From NCBI RefSeq assembly GCF_031455195.1, contig NZ_JAVDSH010000010.1:1-64000 (forward strand): a DNA stretch of 64,000 nt, written 5' to 3'. Of this stretch, positions 1-8,087 are shown piece by piece. The DNA is from Arthrobacter nitroguajacolicus_D. Lineage in GTDB: Bacteria; Actinomycetota; Actinomycetes; Actinomycetales; Micrococcaceae. Position numbers and translations under genes: made by a program. Under the pieces are notes generated by a model that worked only from the letters and a program-made list of their open reading frames with translations, searched no databases and was not told where the DNA came from. How positions within the stretch are numbered: position 1 is the stretch's first letter; the number at the start of each line of letters is the position of its first letter.

Positions 1-35
1 CCGGGAGGGTGTGGGAGAGTAGGACACCGCCGGAC
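1..35 (+). rRNA. 5S ribosomal RNA, 3' end only
   Basis: The first 35 bases match the 3' end of an actinobacterial 5S rRNA: the GGGAGGGTGTGGGAGAGTAG stretch is followed by the strand that closes helix I (CACCGCCGGAC). The 5' part lies before the window. A strong terminator follows directly, as expected at the end of an rRNA operon. The exact 3' end is estimated. Confidence 0.85.
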
Positions 36-48
36 ACACATTAACAGG

Positions 49-77
49 GGAGCCCCGACCACGACGGTCGGGGCTCC
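49..77. terminator. rRNA operon terminator, probably bidirectional
   Basis: Perfect 12-bp hairpin: GGAGCCCCGACC, loop ACGAC, GGTCGGGGCTCC. It sits between the 5S end and the stop codon of the converging LysR gene, so it can serve both. The T-tract is weak (CATTTAA further on). Confidence 0.75.
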
Positions 78-83
78 ACCCAT

Positions 84-944
84 TTAACCCACACACTCCA
101 ACACCGCACCCAGCACATGACCACGTTGATTGTCCGTGCGATACACCAGGAGTTCCGTAATGGGCGCAATGGCGTCCGCGAAGTCCAGGAGCACCAGCCT
201 CGGGTCGTCGTTGAACTCGTCCTCGGCGATCACACCTATGCCCAGACCGGCGATCACGGCGGCGTGTACTGCTTCCCTGCTGTCCGTCTCGAGTACTTCG
301 GTGGGCTGGAGTTGGGCGGCGGCGAGTGCCGTCTCAATCGAGCGGCGCGTGACGGAGCCGACCTCGCGAATGACCAGTGGATGGGTGACCAAGTCATGGA
401 GCCGGATCACTTTGGCGCCGGCAAGGGGATGATCGTGCCGCACAAAGGCCACGAGATCCTGGGTGCCCAGCCGGCGGGCGCTAAGGTCCGGGTGGGACGT
501 TTCGTCAGCGATGATGCCGACGTCCACGGTTCCGGCCAGCACACGTTTGCGAATCTCTGCGGAGTTGCCGCTGACGAGTTGGATGCTGACTCCGGGGTTT
601 CGTTTCCGAAAGGTGCTCAGGACCCCCACAGCATTGATGGGCGCGTCGGTACCGAACCGCAGTTCACCCTGCATGATGTGTCGTGCCTTAGCCAGGACAG
701 CCTCCGCTTCCATTTCTGCTGCAAACAGTTTGGACGTGACCTCAAACAGCTTGCGTCCCAAGGCGGTCAACTCCACGGAACGGCCGGCACGCTGCAGCAG
801 GCGAACTTCGTGCTGCCGCTCCAGAAGACGGACTTGTTCCGATAGTGTCGGTTGGCTGACACCCGCTGCCGCTGCGGCTGCCACATAGCTGGCGTGGGTG
901 GCGACATAGTGGAAGGCCCGAAGGTGCGTGAGATTCATAGGCAT
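84..944 (-). CDS. LysR family transcriptional regulator
   Basis: 286 aa. Residues about 5-62 form the LysR winged helix-turn-helix (GVSQPTLSEQVRLLE recognition region), followed by a type 2 periplasmic-binding-like effector domain (about 90-280). The second methionine (start at 938, MNLTHLRAF) fits the usual family start better than the first, and neither has a clear Shine-Dalgarno. The gene diverges from the phosphodiesterase/EamA pair with a 24-bp dyad in the gap, the classic arrangement for a LysR protein controlling its neighbour. The inducer is unknown; phosphonate or phosphoester metabolism is only a guess from the neighbours. Confidence 0.9.
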   Translation of the reverse strand: MPMNLTHLRAFHYVATHASYVAAAAAAGVSQPTLSEQVRLLERQHEVRLLQRAGRSVELTALGRKLFEVTSKLFAAEMEAEAVLAKARHIMQGELRFGTDAPINAVGVLSTFRKRNPGVSIQLVSGNSAEIRKRVLAGTVDVGIIADETSHPDLSARRLGTQDLVAFVRHDHPLAGAKVIRLHDLVTHPLVIREVGSVTRRSIETALAAAQLQPTEVLETDSREAVHAAVIAGLGIGVIAEDEFNDDPRLVLLDFADAIAPITELLVYRTDNQRGHVLGAVLECVG

Positions 945-958
945 GGCCTAAGTCTTCT

Positions 959-982
959 ATAGATACGACCGGTAGTTCCTAT
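959..982. promoter_or_regulatory. Putative LysR operator
   Basis: Imperfect 24-bp palindrome centred on ACCGGT (18 of 24 positions symmetric, ATAG...CTAT ends), midway between the divergent LysR gene and the phosphodiesterase gene. It contains T-N11-A spacing typical of LysR sites. Inferred from symmetry and position only. Confidence 0.5.
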
Positions 983-1014
983 GTGTTGCCGGGCAAGGCC
1001 AGTACCGTCGTCGT

Positions 1015-1980
1015 GTGAAGAAAGAACCCCACGTCCTGGTGGTCGGCATGGACGGCGTCCGTTACGACTCCCTCAGGTCAGCAGCCAGCCCTGCTTTGGA
1101 CCGGATCGCCGAGGATGGCTTCCTGGTCCCTGTTCGCGTCCACGCTAAGAACGCCACCATCTCCGGCCCCGTATGGGCCACCGTGGCGTCGGGCGTCCAT
1201 GCCGACCGGCACAGGGTGACGGGCAACAGCCATCACCCTGCCGAGCTCGGCCGGTTCCAGGACTTCACGGCGGTGCTTCGCTCGGCCCGTCCCGAGTTGG
1301 AAACCATGATCGCCGCCAGCTGGCACCCGCTGGCGGTCAGGACCGCGTGTGGACCGATTTTCTCTTCCGGCGGATGGGTGCCGACGCCGGACCCTGAAGA
1401 AGCGAACGACGCCGTCAGTTGGCTCTGTGCCGACGACGCCGTTGCGGACTACGCGTCGAGGCGTCTGGGAGCAGAGAACCTCGCGGTCTCTTTCGTGTAC
1501 TTTGGCGAAGCCGACGTGGAAGCCCACAACCACGGAACAGGCCCTGGCTACATTGCTGCCATTGAACGCTGCGACTCCCGCCTGAACCACCTCCTCGACG
1601 TGATCGACTCGCGGCCCAACCACCACAGGGAGGACTGGACCGTCATTGTGGTTACCGACCATGGCCACCTCGACGCCGGCGGACATGGTGGTGAGAGCGA
1701 GGTAGAGCGCACGGCCTGGATCGCGGCCAGCGGCGCAAGCCTGACCCAAGGAATCACAGCCACGGACCACGCCGACATCTTCCATCAGGTCTTGGCCACC
1801 TTCGGTGTAACCCCGGATGGAGAGGTAGCAGAATCCGGGGGCGCCCCGTTCGGCGCAAGGCAGCGTGAAAGGCAGGAGGCATCGCGGCAGAAGCCAACGC
1901 AACCAGGACCAACGCAACAACAATCAACGCCACAAGAACCAGCGCAACGCCTGGCCCAACGAGGGGGAGGCGCCCGTTGA
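1015..1980 (+). CDS. Alkaline-phosphatase-superfamily phosphodiesterase (type I phosphodiesterase/nucleotide pyrophosphatase)
   Basis: 321 aa, probably cytoplasmic (no signal peptide). Metal ligands of the superfamily are visible: Asp13 in GMDGVR, a Ser/Thr nucleophile stretch at 48-52 (TISGP), Asp167 and His171 in FGEADVEAH, Asp215-His216 in VTDHGH and His224 in GGHGG. The GTG start is preceded by TACCGT with a 6-nt gap, a leaderless arrangement. The last ~40 residues are low-complexity Q/P/T-rich, encoded partly by four 15-bp tandem repeats. The TTGA overlap with the EamA gene implies co-translation. Phosphonoacetate hydrolases belong to this family, but the substrate cannot be read from the sequence. 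Confidence 0.85.
   Translation: MKKEPHVLVVGMDGVRYDSLRSAASPALDRIAEDGFLVPVRVHAKNATISGPVWATVASGVHADRHRVTGNSHHPAELGRFQDFTAVLRSARPELETMIAASWHPLAVRTACGPIFSSGGWVPTPDPEEANDAVSWLCADDAVADYASRRLGAENLAVSFVYFGEADVEAHNHGTGPGYIAAIERCDSRLNHLLDVIDSRPNHHREDWTVIVVTDHGHLDAGGHGGESEVERTAWIAASGASLTQGITATDHADIFHQVLATFGVTPDGEVAESGGAPFGARQRERQEASRQKPTQPGPTQQQSTPQEPAQRLAQRGGGAR
1894..1953 (+). repeat. 15-bp tandem repeat, four copies, inside coding sequence
   Basis: Units starting at 1894, 1909, 1924 and 1939 carry variants of CCAACGCAAC at exact 15-bp spacing. Each encodes a five-residue Pro/Thr/Gln-rich block in the C-terminal tail of the phosphodiesterase. The frame is kept whatever the copy number. Confidence 0.75.
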
Positions 1981-2828
1981 CCGTCGCAGTGACGTTGGCT
2001 GTCCTGTTCGCGGCGGTCCTCCACAGCGCGTGGAATGCGATAGCCAAGGGCATCCCGGACCGGCTGGCCGCGTCGACGATGATCGCCTTGGCCTATCTGG
2101 TCTCCGGTGGACTAGGCGCGGTGGTCTGTGGAATTCCGCTGCAGGACTCATGGCCGTACGTCGTGGGTTCCGCAGTCCTGCAGACCTGCTATCTCATCCT
2201 GCTGACCACGTCCTATAAGCACGGCGACTTTTCCCAGGTCTATCCGCTGGCCCGTGGCCTTGCGGTCCTGCTGGTGACGGCAATTGCCAGCACTTTCCTG
2301 GCGGAGGCATTGAGCTTTTGGCAGTTGGCCGGGGTGGCCGTCGTCGCGGGTTCGCTGCTGAGCCTGGCCCTGACCGGTCACGGCCAAAAGGCCACCACAA
2401 ACCGGAAGGGCACCGCCTTCGCTGTGCTGACGGGCGCGGCCATAGCTGCCTATACCTTGGTGGACGGCGTCGGAGTCCGCCTGTCCGGTGACCCGTTGGC
2501 CTATATTTCGTGGCTGTTCCTCTTCCAAGGCCTGCTGATTCCCCTTGTCTGCTGGGGCATGGCCGCGGATCGGCGCCGGTTCCCGCAGCGGGTTGCACGC
2601 TATTGGAAACCGGGCTTCCTTGGGGGAGTACTGTCCATGCTCGCCTACGGGATCGTGGTGTGGGCGCAGAGCCTTGCACCACTGGCTTTAGTGTCAGCAC
2701 TGAGGGAGACCAGCGTCCTGCTGGCAGGCCTCATCGGCGTCGTGTTTTTCAAGGAAAGGTTCAGCCGGCTGCGGCTCACCCTGACGGTTGTAGCGGTGGC
2801 CGGCATCGCGGCCATTCAGTTGGGCTAG
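1977..2828 (+). CDS. EamA/DMT family transporter
   Basis: 283 aa with about ten hydrophobic helices in two repeated halves of five, the EamA (DUF6) layout. Small helices with charged ends (for example ETSVLLAGLIGVVFFKERFS near 240-260) are typical. TTG start in a 4-bp TTGA overlap with the phosphodiesterase gene, so the two are coupled. Probable inner-membrane carrier of a small metabolite; the partner enzyme suggests a phosphoester or a breakdown product, but that is inference. Its stop codon interlocks with the stop of the converging hydrolase gene (CTAG, 2825-2828). Confidence 0.85.
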   Translation: MTVAVTLAVLFAAVLHSAWNAIAKGIPDRLAASTMIALAYLVSGGLGAVVCGIPLQDSWPYVVGSAVLQTCYLILLTTSYKHGDFSQVYPLARGLAVLLVTAIASTFLAEALSFWQLAGVAVVAGSLLSLALTGHGQKATTNRKGTAFAVLTGAAIAAYTLVDGVGVRLSGDPLAYISWLFLFQGLLIPLVCWGMAADRRRFPQRVARYWKPGFLGGVLSMLAYGIVVWAQSLAPLALVSALRETSVLLAGLIGVVFFKERFSRLRLTLTVVAVAGIAAIQLG

Positions 2829-3658
2829 CCCGAGAAGAACTCCGACAACTCCGCGATCAGCTTGTCCGGAGCCTTGTTGGGGCCGTCGTGCCCGAAGCCG
2901 GCCAGTATGGTGTAACTCGACCCTGACAGGACGTCGTGGATTTGGCCGCAGGCAACACCGAAGTAGGCAGGGCTCTTTTCGCCGACTACGATCAGCGTTT
3001 CCAAGGGGAGTTCAAGGAATGGCTCAGCGGGCATGTCCGCGGCGATGACGGCTTTGATCTCCCGCACGCCGCTGGTCATGAGCTCGCGCATCTGTTTGCC
3101 CATGGGCGTGACTGCAGTCAGCTTGGTGGCCAGGGTCAGCATGGACAGCGGCATGCGCCCGAAGGCGCCTTCCGTTTCCACCCCCTTGATCAGCACGGCG
3201 AGGGCGCGATCGTAGTCCCCTGCCGCCGCCGCGCGTTCATATTCCGGCGCCCATTCAGCCTTGACGCTGTGGTTGACGGAAACAGCCGGATCATAGACGG
3301 CCAGCCGTTCCACCGGAAGCGTCCGCGCTGCGTGCAGTGCCACGGCGCCACCGAAGCTGTGCCCGAACACGTCCGTGCTGGAGGTGTGCTTCATGACAGC
3401 GTCCAAGTCCCGGATGTCGGCCTCGAGCGTGTAGTCCTCGGCCTGGGGGGAGGAGTCGCCGCGTCCACGCCGATTGAACGTGTGTACGGGCCGACCCAGG
3501 GATTCACTGAGTTTCTGGGCGAAACGCGTGTAATCGGCGGCGGTGACCATGGAGGCCGGAACGACGACGACGCCCGAACCCGCCGCTGCCAGGTCACCAC
3601 CGGTGGTGAGTACTTCGAGGTGTCCGCCGTCGTGGGTGATGATGATGTCGCGCGTCAT
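2825..3658 (-). CDS. Alpha/beta hydrolase (paralogue 1 of 3)
   Basis: 277 aa alpha/beta-hydrolase fold. Nucleophile elbow GHSFGG with Ser101, a YNRRGRG-like strand motif (NRRGRGDSS, 62-70) and the C-terminal catalytic His257 in GFGHDGP. The usual acidic residue position reads GEKSP, so Glu may replace Asp. Upstream on its strand, TAGGCT lies 6 nt from the ATG, so the mRNA is probably leaderless. It heads a same-strand run of three related hydrolases with separate promoters. Cytoplasmic esterase/lactonase-like; substrate unknown. Confidence 0.85.
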   Translation of the reverse strand: MTRDIIITHDGGHLEVLTTGGDLAAAGSGVVVVPASMVTAADYTRFAQKLSESLGRPVHTFNRRGRGDSSPQAEDYTLEADIRDLDAVMKHTSSTDVFGHSFGGAVALHAARTLPVERLAVYDPAVSVNHSVKAEWAPEYERAAAAGDYDRALAVLIKGVETEGAFGRMPLSMLTLATKLTAVTPMGKQMRELMTSGVREIKAVIAADMPAEPFLELPLETLIVVGEKSPAYFGVACGQIHDVLSGSSYTILAGFGHDGPNKAPDKLIAELSEFFSG

Positions 3659-3720
3659 GACTCGAGCCTAACCGAGCCACCTGAAAGCGGGCAGCACGCC
3701 GGCCCGTATGTGGAAAACCG

Positions 3721-4575
3721 TCAGCGCGTAAAGTACTCGGAAATATCGGAGACAAGTTCCTTGACCGCCGCCGGAACGGAGCCGTGGAAGCCTTTCGGCG
3801 AGACTTCCAAGGTGCTGCCAGGCACTGCCCTGTTCAGGCGCGAGGCGGCGACTTTATAGAACTTCGGGCTCTTCTTTCCCACCATGAAGTGCGTCGTGGG
3901 CGGCAAGACGGAGAAATCCCGGGGCGTGTCGGCGGCTTCGAACGCTGCCTTCAGTTCGCCGACGCCCGATGGCATGAGGTCACGGAACAGCTTGTTGACT
4001 TTGGTGCGCGAAACGATGGCCATCAACCCGGCCAGGATTGGTTCAGGGACCTTAGCGAGGGCAGTTCCCTGATTCATTCCACGCTTCATCCGGGCCATCG
4101 CCCGGCCTGCTTCGCCTTTGTTAACGGCATCAGCGAACCCCGCGAGCCAGTCAGTGTCCATGCTCCCGTCAATATTCACTGCGGCGTCGTAGACCGCCAG
4201 CTTGTCCGGTTCGTGACGGGTGCCCGCGAAGGCCTGGGCAGCGTTGAGGGCGACGGATCCGCCCAGGCTATGGCCCAGGATGTGGCGTGCGCCCGTAGCG
4301 TCCATGATGGTGCGGACATCGGCAATTTCCGTGGCCATGGAGTAGCCGCGCGGTTGTTCCGTCGACTTTCCCCTCCCTCGGCGGTCGTAGACGTCCACGG
4401 CCCAGCCTTCACCAAGTCCCTTGGCCAGGGCGATCGAGAAGGGGCGGTAGATCAGGGCTGTAAGGAACGCACCGCCGATAACAATCACCCGGCGTTCGCC
4501 GGGCGCGTCTTCCGCGCCGTAAGTGTATAAGGCGAGTTTGCCGCCGTCGTGCGTGCTGATGTCCCGTTCCCTCAC
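3721..4575 (-). CDS. Alpha/beta hydrolase (paralogue 2 of 3)
   Basis: 284 aa. GHSLGG elbow with Ser103, YDRRGRGKS at 63-71 and C-terminal His264 in GFHGSVP. Clearly homologous to both neighbours along its length (DGGxL N-terminus, RRGRG, MxT.I.D helix, GEL/MRAV block). GTG start with TAGGAT 6 nt upstream and no Shine-Dalgarno, again a leaderless pattern. The acidic position reads GKKSP, so the third triad member is uncertain. Function within the hydrolase superfamily unknown. Confidence 0.85.
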   Translation of the reverse strand: MRERDISTHDGGKLALYTYGAEDAPGERRVIVIGGAFLTALIYRPFSIALAKGLGEGWAVDVYDRRGRGKSTEQPRGYSMATEIADVRTIMDATGARHILGHSLGGSVALNAAQAFAGTRHEPDKLAVYDAAVNIDGSMDTDWLAGFADAVNKGEAGRAMARMKRGMNQGTALAKVPEPILAGLMAIVSRTKVNKLFRDLMPSGVGELKAAFEAADTPRDFSVLPPTTHFMVGKKSPKFYKVAASRLNRAVPGSTLEVSPKGFHGSVPAAVKELVSDISEYFTR

Positions 4576-4584
4576 CGAAACATC

Positions 4585-5481
4585 CTAGGGGGCAACAGCG
4601 CGCTGACCGACATGTTGGGTTGCTGACAGGAACCGGGCGACGCGGGCTGCGAGCCGCCGGCCCGGACGCAGGGGGCCTTCGTGGAATTGCAGCGGCACTA
4701 TGGCGAACTCGATGGCAGGCACGGCCCCACTGAGCATGCGGCCGGTCTCGGCGAAGTAGGAAGGGCTCCAGCCGCCGCTGAGCATGAGCGTTGGCGTGGA
4801 GAGCTTCATGAAGTCGTGAAGGTGGGCGTCGGCGTCCAGTACCGCACGCATTTCGGTGACCGCTGTGGGCAGCAAGGAACGCATTTCCAGCCCAAGCCGG
4901 GTCCGGGCAGACAACACGCTGAGCGTTCGCAACGCCCCCATGGGCAGGTACGAGATCGGCCCGGCTGTGCCCAGCCCCTGCACAAGGTGGGCCCACGCAT
5001 GATCCAGTTGCCCCGCCGTTACTGCTTCCTCAAGCTCAGGCCGCCACCTGCTGCTGAGGTTGCCGGAAAGGGACACTGCAGCGTCGTACGTGACCAGGCG
5101 ATTGATCTTGAAGCGTCGGGCGGCTTGCAGGGCCACGAACCCGCCGTAGCTGTGCGCCACAACATCATTGGATCCGCTCTTCTCCATGACCGTCTGGAGG
5201 TCCGCGATCTCCGTCTCCACCGAGTAGCCCGGCGGTTGTGGTGCGGAATGCCCGCGGCCGCGGCGGTTGTAAGCGTGGACCGGGCGCCCCAGCATCACAC
5301 TGAGCGTCCGCGCGAACGGCCAGTAAAGGGAGTCGGTCACCAAAGTGCCATGGACAAGTACGACGCCGGCCGGTTCAGCGGGTGCCTTCGACCCAGGAAT
5401 TGCCGCAAGCGACGCTGGCCGGAAGGTGTGCACCTCAAGCTGCCCACCGCCGTCGTTCGTTTCAACCGTCCATGTCTCCAC
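4585..5481 (-). CDS. Alpha/beta hydrolase (paralogue 3 of 3)
   Basis: 298 aa. Oxyanion-hole HG (LVHGTL, 42-47), YNRRGRGHS at 71-79, AHSYGG elbow with Ser111 and a C-terminal QFHEGP histidine near 268. The position after the sixth strand reads SGGWSP rather than GD/E. GTG start with TAGACT 6 nt upstream, a leaderless arrangement shared with the two paralogues. It diverges from lysS, and the 75-bp gap holds both promoters. Likely a cytoplasmic esterase-like enzyme; substrate unknown. Confidence 0.85.
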   Translation of the reverse strand: METWTVETNDGGGQLEVHTFRPASLAAIPGSKAPAEPAGVVLVHGTLVTDSLYWPFARTLSVMLGRPVHAYNRRGRGHSAPQPPGYSVETEIADLQTVMEKSGSNDVVAHSYGGFVALQAARRFKINRLVTYDAAVSLSGNLSSRWRPELEEAVTAGQLDHAWAHLVQGLGTAGPISYLPMGALRTLSVLSARTRLGLEMRSLLPTAVTEMRAVLDADAHLHDFMKLSTPTLMLSGGWSPSYFAETGRMLSGAVPAIEFAIVPLQFHEGPLRPGRRLAARVARFLSATQHVGQRAVAP

Positions 5482-5556
5482 AGCCCGAGTCTATGCGTTC
5501 CCCGTATCCCGGGGCCCGGAAGTGAAGACCCGTAATCAACGGTAAACTTAAGGACT

Positions 5557-7086
5557 GTGACTTCCGCAAACACCCCAGCCCCGAACACCTCCGCAGAACC
5601 CGTCGATGCCAGCGAGCAAATGCGCATTCGTATGGAGAAGCGCGCCAAGCTGATCGAGCGCGGCACGGAGGCCTATCCGGTGGGTGTTGAGCGAACCCAC
5701 TCCCTCAGCGAAATCCGCGAAAAATATGCACACCTCGAAGCCGACGAGACCACGGGCGACACCGTGGGCGTCACCGGGCGCGTCGTGTTCGTCCGGAACA
5801 CCGGCAAGTTGTGCTTCGCCACGCTCCAGGAAGGCGGCGTGGACGGCAAGGGCGTCCGGCTGCAGGCGATGCTTAGCCTGGCCAACGTCGGTGAGGAAGC
5901 GCTCGCGGATTGGAAGGCCCTGGTTGACCTGGGCGACCACGTGTTCATCAAGGGCGAGGTCATTTCCTCACGCCGCGGTGAACTGTCCGTGATGGCAGAT
6001 TCCTGGTCGATGGCCTCCAAGGCACTGCGACCGCTCCCGGTCCTGCACGCGGAACTTAACGAAGAAACCCGTGTTCGCCAGCGCTACGTGGACCTCATGG
6101 TGCGCGATGAAGCCCGAGAAATGGTCTACAAGCGGGCCGCCATCACCCGCTCGGTCCGGGACACTCTGGACCGTCACGGCTATGTGGAGGTAGAGACACC
6201 AATCCTGCAGCTGGTCCACGGTGGCGCTACTGCCCGTCCGTTCGAAACGCACATGAACGCGTTCGACCAGAAGATGACCCTGCGCATTGCCACTGAGCTG
6301 TTCCTGAAGCGCGCCGTTGTTGGCGGCATCGACCGCGTGTACGACATGGGACGCGTCTTCCGCAACGAAGGCGTGGACTCCACGCACAGTCCCGAATTCA
6401 CCACGCTTGAGTGCTACGAAGCCTGGGCGGACCAGTTCGTCATGGCTGAGCGGATGAAGGAAATCATCCTCAACGTAGCCGACGTCGTAGGCACGCGCAC
6501 CATCCAGACCGATGCCGGCGAAATCAATCTCGACGGCGAATGGGCTTGGATTTCGGTGTACCCGGGTATCTCCGAAGCGGTGGGTGTGGAAATTACGCCG
6601 GACACCACTGTGGATGAGCTGCTTGCCATCGCCGCCAAGCACGAGGTCAAGGTGGACCCCAAGTGGGACGCCGAGAAGATCGTGGTTGAGTTGTTCGGCG
6701 AGATCGTGGAACCCACCTTGCTGAACCCCACGTTCGTCTACGACTACCCGCCCTCCGCGCAGCCGCTGGCCCGTCCGCACCGCGAAGACGGCCGGCTCAT
6801 CGAGGCCTGGGACCTGATCATTGGCGGGATGGAACGCGGAACGGCGTTCTCGGAACTCATTGACCCTGTCATCCAGCGTGAGCGGCTTACGGAGCAGTCA
6901 CGCCGTTCGGCTGCGGGTGATGAGGAAGCCATGCAGCTGGACGAGGACTTCCTCCGCGCCCTTGAATACGGTGCTCCGCCCATGGGTGGCATCGGACTCG
7001 GCATCGACCGCCTGGTGATGCTGTTCACGGGTGCAGGAATCCGTGAAACCATCCTGTTCCCCTTGCTGAAGCCCGAAGGACACTGA
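5557..7086 (+). CDS. lysS: Lysyl-tRNA synthetase, class II
   Basis: 509 aa, the usual LysS length. N-terminal anticodon-binding OB fold (about 60-165), then the class II core with motif 1 (GYVEVETPILQ), motif 2 (GRVFRNEGVDSTHSPEF) and motif 3 (GIGLGIDRLVMLF). It charges tRNA-Lys in the cytoplasm; a tRNA-Lys(UUU) gene lies at 39.9 kb. GTG start with TAAACT 8 nt upstream and no Shine-Dalgarno, suggesting a leaderless or very short leader. Followed within 2 nt by a small membrane protein gene, probably in the same transcript. Confidence 0.97.
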   Translation: MTSANTPAPNTSAEPVDASEQMRIRMEKRAKLIERGTEAYPVGVERTHSLSEIREKYAHLEADETTGDTVGVTGRVVFVRNTGKLCFATLQEGGVDGKGVRLQAMLSLANVGEEALADWKALVDLGDHVFIKGEVISSRRGELSVMADSWSMASKALRPLPVLHAELNEETRVRQRYVDLMVRDEAREMVYKRAAITRSVRDTLDRHGYVEVETPILQLVHGGATARPFETHMNAFDQKMTLRIATELFLKRAVVGGIDRVYDMGRVFRNEGVDSTHSPEFTTLECYEAWADQFVMAERMKEIILNVADVVGTRTIQTDAGEINLDGEWAWISVYPGISEAVGVEITPDTTVDELLAIAAKHEVKVDPKWDAEKIVVELFGEIVEPTLLNPTFVYDYPPSAQPLARPHREDGRLIEAWDLIIGGMERGTAFSELIDPVIQRERLTEQSRRSAAGDEEAMQLDEDFLRALEYGAPPMGGIGLGIDRLVMLFTGAGIRETILFPLLKPEGH

Positions 7087-7088
7087 TC

Positions 7089-7262
7089 ATGGAGTACATC
7101 GCAGTCCTGGCGCCGTCGGTGGTTGTTGGATTGATCTTTTGGTTTGCCATGAAGTCAATCTTCAATGCCGACAAATCGGAGCGTCAGGCGGAAGCCCGCG
7201 CCCAGGCGGAAGCGAATTCGAGAAATGTTGGCCCGGCATCCGAAGGTCCTGCCGCTAAATAG
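7089..7262 (+). CDS. Small single-pass membrane protein, function unknown
   Basis: 57 aa. One hydrophobic segment (residues 4-20, YIAVLAPSVVVGLIFWFA region) followed by a charged Ala/Glu/Arg-rich cytoplasmic tail (NADKSERQAEARAQAEA). Begins 2 nt after the lysS stop, so translational coupling is likely. The coding style matches its neighbours. I do not recognise a named family. Confidence 0.65.
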   Translation: MEYIAVLAPSVVVGLIFWFAMKSIFNADKSERQAEARAQAEANSRNVGPASEGPAAK

Positions 7263-7303
7263 CCCCTAAATGGGTTCCCATCATGGATGAATCCATTTGT
7301 GCT

Positions 7304-7333
7304 TTGACGTGCGTGCTTGCCGTGAACGATAAT
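7304..7333 (+). promoter_or_regulatory. lsr2 promoter
   Basis: -35 TTGACG (7304-7309), 18-bp spacer, -10 GATAAT (7328-7333). Close to the vegetative consensus and about 55 nt before the lsr2 ATG, whose ribosome site is AGAGAGG. Confidence 0.6.
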
Positions 7334-7390
7334 CAACAAAGGAATCCGGGGAATTTCTGATTATCCAACCCTCCAAAAGAGAGGCAACTC

Positions 7391-7717
7391 ATGGCACAGA
7401 AAGTAAAAATCATCCTCGTCGATGACCTGGATGAAGGGGCTGCGGACGAAACTGTCCGATTCGGCCTTGATGGCGTCAGTTACGAGATGGACTTGTCCAC
7501 CGCAAACGCTGCTTCGCTTCGGAAGGCCCTGGAACCGTACGTGGCCAAGGCCAGGAAGACTTCATCCGGCCGCGCCACCCGCGGTCGCGCGACGGCGGCC
7601 CGCAGCCAGGATTCCGCACAGATCAGGCAGTGGGCCCGTGATAACGGTTACACGGTGAACAGTCGCGGACGTATTCAGGCTGAAATTCAGGAAGCGTACC
7701 AAAAGGCCAATTCCTGA
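7391..7717 (+). CDS. lsr2: Lsr2 nucleoid-associated protein
   Basis: 108 aa, the family length. N-terminal beta-rich dimerisation domain (residues 1-55, KIILVDDLDEG...TVRFGLDGVSYEMDLS), a basic linker rich in R/G/A, and a C-terminal DNA-binding domain ending in the RGR minor-groove hook (NSRGRIQAEIQEAY). Lsr2 is the actinobacterial H-NS analogue that binds AT-rich, often acquired DNA and represses it. Own promoter, AGAGAGG ribosome site 8 nt from the ATG and a perfect terminator after the stop indicate a monocistronic gene. Confidence 0.96.
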   Translation: MAQKVKIILVDDLDEGAADETVRFGLDGVSYEMDLSTANAASLRKALEPYVAKARKTSSGRATRGRATAARSQDSAQIRQWARDNGYTVNSRGRIQAEIQEAYQKANS

Positions 7718-7731
7718 TTCATCGCTTCAAC

Positions 7732-7754
7732 GCCCCGGCAGCCACTGCCGGGGC
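7732..7754 (+). terminator. lsr2 terminator
   Basis: Perfect 9-bp hairpin GCCCCGGCA / TGCCGGGGC with a 5-nt loop, 14 nt after the lsr2 stop, followed by ATTGATGTTTT. Confidence 0.8.
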
Positions 7755-8087
7755 ATTGATGTTTTAAGGGGCAGTATGTGGGTGCGCGCGCCGCGCCGGA
7801 ACCATGGAATATTCTGTGAATCACGGGCTGCCCGACTAGCCGGGATTAGGGGCGCTAATCGGCTCGACAAAGCTGTGTTCAGATACTGCTATTGAATACT
7901 CCCGGCCCTTGGTCACCGGCACGAGTGGGAAGCGGTGCGGCAGCATGCCACCGCAGGACGCACGGGTCAAGGGGAAGTGTCCGTTTTATTCCGCAACCCC
8001 GTCATGTTTCCCCTGTGGCGAACACGCCCCAAAAGTGTTGCTCCGGCACGTAGCATCAAAGTACGTCGTAGCTAGGAGTGTGGCGAA
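7755..8087. other. Gene-free leader region before clpC
   Basis: About 330 bp without a convincing gene. The small reading frames here have no ribosome site or family resemblance. It should hold the clpC promoter, but I could not pick one reliably. I looked for a ClgR-type box (CGC-N5-GCG with flanking A/T) and a CIRCE element and saw neither. The ribosome site TAGGAG lies just before the clpC ATG. Confidence 0.5.

Noticed and set aside
4409..4996. 195-codon minus-strand frame across the hydrolase 2/3 junction
   Set aside because: Overlaps two certain genes in another frame and has Arg/Pro/His-rich shadow composition.
7755..8087. ClgR or CIRCE site for clpC
   Set aside because: A CGCTAATCGGC stretch near 7854 only superficially resembles the ClgR box; the second half-site does not match.
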